This document shows positions 14,053 through 15,131 of a stretch of DNA of 15,131 bases, one piece after another. The notes below the pieces were generated by a model that was not told the DNA's origin, did not search any database, and worked only from the letters and a program-made list of their open reading frames with translations. Position 1 is the stretch's first letter. Every line of letters begins with the position of its first letter. Position numbers and translations under genes: made by a program. The stretch lies in contig JAEKFU010000622.1 in the NCBI GenBank assembly GCA_016522385.1, forward strand, positions 1 to 15,131. The letters are read 5' to 3'. This stretch comes from Pseudomonadota bacterium. Lineage in GTDB: Bacteria; Pseudomonadota; Alphaproteobacteria; Rhizobiales; Aestuariivirgaceae.

Positions 14053-15131
14053 TCACGTTGCCGAGGGCAGAAACGTGGCGATATCGGGAAACATGACCAA
14101 GCCAACCACGGCCAGACACATGATGATGAACATAGGAATGCTGGCGCGCGAAATGAAACCCATATCGTGACCGGTCATGCCCTGCAGTACGAACAGGTTG
14201 AAACCAATGGGTGGTGTAATCTGCGCCATCTCGACAACGATCATCAAATAAATACCGAACCAGATCATATCAAAGCCGGCAGCACGCACCATGGGCTCGA
14301 TCACCGCCATGGTCAGAACGATGGACGAGATGCCATCAAGGAAGCAGCCGAGCACGATATAGAACACAGTCAGCATGACGATCAGCATCAAGGGTGACAG
14401 GTTGAGACCGCCGATCAGTTCGGCAAGGCCGCGCGGGATGCCGGTAAAGCCCATGGCGAGCGACAAAAAGGTCGAGCCGGCGAGAATGAACGCAATCATC
14501 GCCGAGGTGCGCACCGCACCGAAAACCGATTGCCGAAAAGTATCCCAGGTGAGACTGTCCTGCCATTTCGACAAGAGTAGCGAGCCGATGACACCAAGCA
14601 CGGCGGCTTCGGTGGCTGTGGCGATACCGGAATAGATGGAACTGATCACCGACAGGATGAGAATAAGCACAGGCAACAGGTCTTTCAGGGCAGCGAATTT
14701 CGCACCCCACGAAAAGCGTTGCTCTTCGGCCGTGCTGCCCCCTTTGATGAGCCCCCATGCGGCGACATAGGTCATGAACATCAAGGCGAGCGCCATACCC
14801 GGAAGAATCCCGGCGATGAACAGCTTGGCGATCGATTCATTAACCGTGACGCCGTAGATGATGAGCGAGATCGACGGCGGAATCAGCAGACCCAACGTGC
14901 CGGCCCCGGCTAGCGTTCCGACAATCATTTTCTCGGGGTACTTGCGTGTCCGAAGCTCGGGGATCGACATTTTGCCGACGGTGGCAACGGTAGCTGCGGA
15001 AGAGCCTGAAATGGCGGCAAAGATTGCCGAGCCGGCGACATTGACATGCAACAGTCCACCCGGCAGGCGGCTCATCCAAGGTGTCAGTCCCTTGAAGAGG
15101 ACTTCCGACAATCTGGTGCGGAACAGAATTT
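14053..15131 (-). CDS. dctM: Second TRAP transporter large permease DctM (N-terminal part outside window)
   Basis: Minus-strand DctM, 358 residues visible to the right edge. The frame stays open past the first in-window start-like codon (TTG at 15111), and the residues above it (ILFRTR) continue the family sequence, so about 75 N-terminal residues are outside. It carries FAAISGSSAATVATVGK, GAGTLGLLIPPSISLIIYG and ITPPIGFNLFVLQGMTG, as in the dctM at 11993-13303. It is clearly paralogous but diverged along its whole length, so it probably serves another substrate. DctP and DctQ partners, if present, would lie further right. The 190-residue unknown gene follows after 18 bases. The C terminus is complete (TGA at 14055-14053). 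Confidence 0.95.
   Translation of the reverse strand, partial: ILFRTRLSEVLFKGLTPWMSRLPGGLLHVNVAGSAIFAAISGSSAATVATVGKMSIPELRTRKYPEKMIVGTLAGAGTLGLLIPPSISLIIYGVTVNESIAKLFIAGILPGMALALMFMTYVAAWGLIKGGSTAEEQRFSWGAKFAALKDLLPVLILILSVISSIYSGIATATEAAVLGVIGSLLLSKWQDSLTWDTFRQSVFGAVRTSAMIAFILAGSTFLSLAMGFTGIPRGLAELIGGLNLSPLMLIVMLTVFYIVLGCFLDGISSIVLTMAVIEPMVRAAGFDMIWFGIYLMIVVEMAQITPPIGFNLFVLQGMTGHDMGFISRASIPMFIIMCLAVVGLVMFPDIATFLPSAT

Noticed and set aside
1..15131. CRISPR array, tRNA genes, insertion sequence or phage attachment site
   Set aside because: No regular spaced repeats, cloverleaf sequence, transposase or integrase motif was seen on either strand.

Overview
The window reads as chromosomal DNA of an alphaproteobacterium, most likely of the Hyphomicrobiales or a neighbouring order. 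The grounds are a moderately high G+C (about the mid-50s by eye), a phytochrome-type response regulator beside a REC-PAS-histidine kinase, a stand-alone amino acid:carrier-protein ligase of the kind studied in Bradyrhizobium and Agrobacterium, and several TRAP transporter genes. This placement is inference, because no rRNA or housekeeping marker is present. Coding density is high, and I see no tRNA, rRNA, CRISPR array, insertion sequence or phage gene.

Region 1 (1-1987, + strand): the 3' part of an Rcp-like single-domain response regulator, then a hybrid histidine kinase (REC, PAS-like, HisKA, HATPase). A 206-base spacer follows.

Region 2 (2194-6507, + strand): four genes that together look like a Dlt-type aminoacylation pathway rebuilt from other parts. 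They are a membrane-anchored SGNH protein (the role of DltD), an AlgI-like MBOAT acyltransferase (DltB) ending in FLYYQF, a class II aminoacyl-tRNA-synthetase-like amino acid:carrier-protein ligase (in place of the adenylation enzyme DltA), and a 75-residue carrier protein (DltC). The predicted route is: ligase activates a small amino acid and loads the carrier; MBOAT takes the aminoacyl group across the inner membrane; SGNH protein places it on an envelope glycan or lipid. This is the most interesting system in the window.

Region 3 (6534-13303, + strand): a good sigma-70-like promoter, then hyuA and hyuB (ATP-dependent hydantoinase/oxoprolinase family, ATGA overlap), then a complete TRAP transporter dctP, dctQ, dctM. 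This looks like an uptake-plus-ring-opening module for a carboxylated cyclic amide. A strong hairpin with a T-rich tail lies between dctP and dctQ and should keep dctP expression above dctQM.

Region 4 (13304-15131, - strand): converging on region 3 is another TRAP operon, with a second dctM (running off the right edge), a 190-residue protein of unknown function built from two copies of one domain, and a short reading frame coupled to it by ATGA. A 54-bp inverted repeat (46/54 identical, 23-bp perfect core) flanks dctQM, with copies at 11461-11514 and 13296-13349. Recombination between the copies would invert dctQM and fuse the short frame in phase to dctQ, so the segment may be invertible or may record a past rearrangement.
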